Origin: a virus
IMG/VR virus record: IMGVR_UViG_3300009506_000139
Location: 1-29,535 of that record
DNA: 29,535 bases
Reading direction: 5' to 3' (one strand)
Made by a program: the position numbers and the translations under genes. Position 1 is the first letter of the stretch; each line of letters starts with the position of its first letter. Under the pieces are notes generated by a model. It was not told where the DNA came from. It saw only the letters and a program-made list of their open reading frames with translations, and did no database searches. Positions 28,680 to 29,535 of the stretch are shown here, in pieces.

Positions 28680-29535
28680 TTAGTTTTCTCTGGTTTCCTC
28701 CACTTTATCGACCTCCGTAATCGTCGCTTTGTTCATTTCCATTAGCACAGGAAAGGTCTGAAAACTCTTTCCGCGCCTATTCTTATCCAAATGGATTCGT
28801 CCTCGACCCAAGGCTCGCTCTTCCCGATTCTGATTGATGCTCACAACGATGTCGGCTTTCGCCGTTTTCTGAGAGGAGTTCGCAACGTGGTCCTGTGTAA
28901 TCACATCATTCTTACCCAGAGATTGAGCTCCGCGACTCGCCCGACTAATCTGAGAAGGGGCAATCACCGCCAATTGAAACTCCGCTGCCATCTCCTGAAG
29001 CTGATCGTAAATCTCACCCATCGCGGAGTACATATTCTCCCCGCTACCACCCCGTAGCTGGTCAGGATAATCGATAATCATCATCCGGGGGCGGAACCCC
29101 TCGCCCGAGACCAGTGCGGACAGGTGAGAATAGATTTGACCGATCCTGGTAGTTCCAGGTGTGAACCGTTTGATCCGCAGTTTGGCATGAGCCAGATTCA
29201 ATCGCTTATAGCGTTCCAAGTATAAGGCTTCGCCTCTCACGATCTGCCCCATCGTACACCCGCTGAGTCGGGCCGCATATCGAAGAGCGATGTCCATCTC
29301 CTGCATGTCCCCGATTGCATAATGAACTACAGCCCCCTTATTGATCGACAACTCCCAGGCTCCCAGGTTGACGCAGAACATCGTCTTCCCACCGTTGCTC
29401 AAGCCGAGCACAACCATCAATTCGCCCAGCCCCATACCGCCATACATCGCATTGTTCAACGTGGGGTACGGAGTCATAATCTGGCGGTCCTTATGGTAAG
29501 ACGATGACTGAAGCATCAGAGGCAGTGAAGACGAA
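28680..29535 (-). CDS. DnaB-like replicative helicase, C-terminal part (cut by window edge)
   Basis: At least 284 residues; the frame stays open to the end of the window, so the N-terminus lies beyond it. The RecA-like motor shows Walker A (GLSNGGKTM), Walker B (MMIIDYPDQL), a further motif (LAVIAPSQISRASRG) and a C-terminal arginine-bearing strand (IHLDKNRRG). DnaB-type helicases unwind DNA at the fork as hexamers. An internal ATG at 29516 is possible but the frame upstream is compatible with coding. The gene ends at the strong terminator, and the primase is encoded nearby, so together they form the phage primosome. Confidence 0.88.
   Translation of the reverse strand, partial: SSSLPLMLQSSSYHKDRQIMTPYPTLNNAMYGGMGLGELMVVLGLSNGGKTMFCVNLGAWELSINKGAVVHYAIGDMQEMDIALRYAARLSGCTMGQIVRGEALYLERYKRLNLAHAKLRIKRFTPGTTRIGQIYSHLSALVSGEGFRPRMMIIDYPDQLRGGSGENMYSAMGEIYDQLQEMAAEFQLAVIAPSQISRASRGAQSLGKNDVITQDHVANSSQKTAKADIVVSINQNREERALGRGRIHLDKNRRGKSFQTFPVLMEMNKATITEVDKVEETREN

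Noticed and set aside
1-29535. CRISPR array, insertion sequence or integrase
   Set aside because: No regularly spaced repeats of 25-40 bases, no transposase and no recombinase were seen. The repeats found are short and inside genes or one small gap.

Overview
The window looks like part of the genome of a large tailed bacteriophage (or its prophage or metagenomic form). About 50 genes lie on the minus strand and none is convincing on the plus strand. They are packed head to tail, mostly with 4-base ATGA stop/start overlaps and strong AGGAG-type ribosome binding sites. A terminase large subunit together with a DnaB-type helicase, primase, DNA polymerase I, single-stranded DNA-binding protein and many tiny genes indicates a phage with its own replisome. 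The host cannot be read from the sequence. The two clear promoters are consensus sigma-70/sigma-A type, so the host polymerase serves at least some genes.

Transcription runs from high to low coordinates. Right end (29535-28570): the C-terminal part of a DnaB-like helicase, cut by the window edge, a strong intrinsic terminator, and a promoter with a perfect 21-base palindrome over its -10 box that drives a ribbon-helix-helix protein. Replication block (28320-18945): zinc-ribbon protein, primase, a uracil-DNA glycosylase/PolA fusion, small helical proteins, a possible UvsY-like mediator, a gp32-like single-stranded DNA-binding protein, an FlbD-like gene split by an in-frame TAG, about 345 bases of gene-free densely foldable sequence, a minimal RNA ligase and a 5' nuclease. 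Middle (18931-12477): small genes, ThyX, a natural SbcD-SbcC (Mre11-Rad50) fusion, a divergent sigma-like protein and a probable small terminase subunit. Then come terminase large subunit, an HU/IHF-like protein, a sugar-nucleotide epimerase-like protein lacking the usual catalytic lysine, and a zinc-containing DNA methyltransferase.

Left part (7067-1): a DUF932-like gene with its own promoter and terminator-like hairpin, followed by a run of small accessory genes including a ribbon-helix-helix protein, a KTSC-domain protein, a DEDDh exonuclease, a CsrA-like protein, a MazG-like pyrophosphohydrolase and several Cys-rich or unknown proteins.

The recombination/repair set (SbcDC, gp32-like protein, possible UvsY, 5' nuclease, RNA ligase, sigma-like gene next to SbcDC) recalls T4, but the polymerase is PolA type with a fused glycosylase, as in SPO1-like phages. 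The most notable items are the unexplained structured segment at 20790-21134, the TAG-split FlbD-like gene beside it, the shared operator-like motif at the two promoters, the SbcD-SbcC and UDG-PolA fusions, the CsrA-like protein and the sigma-like protein.
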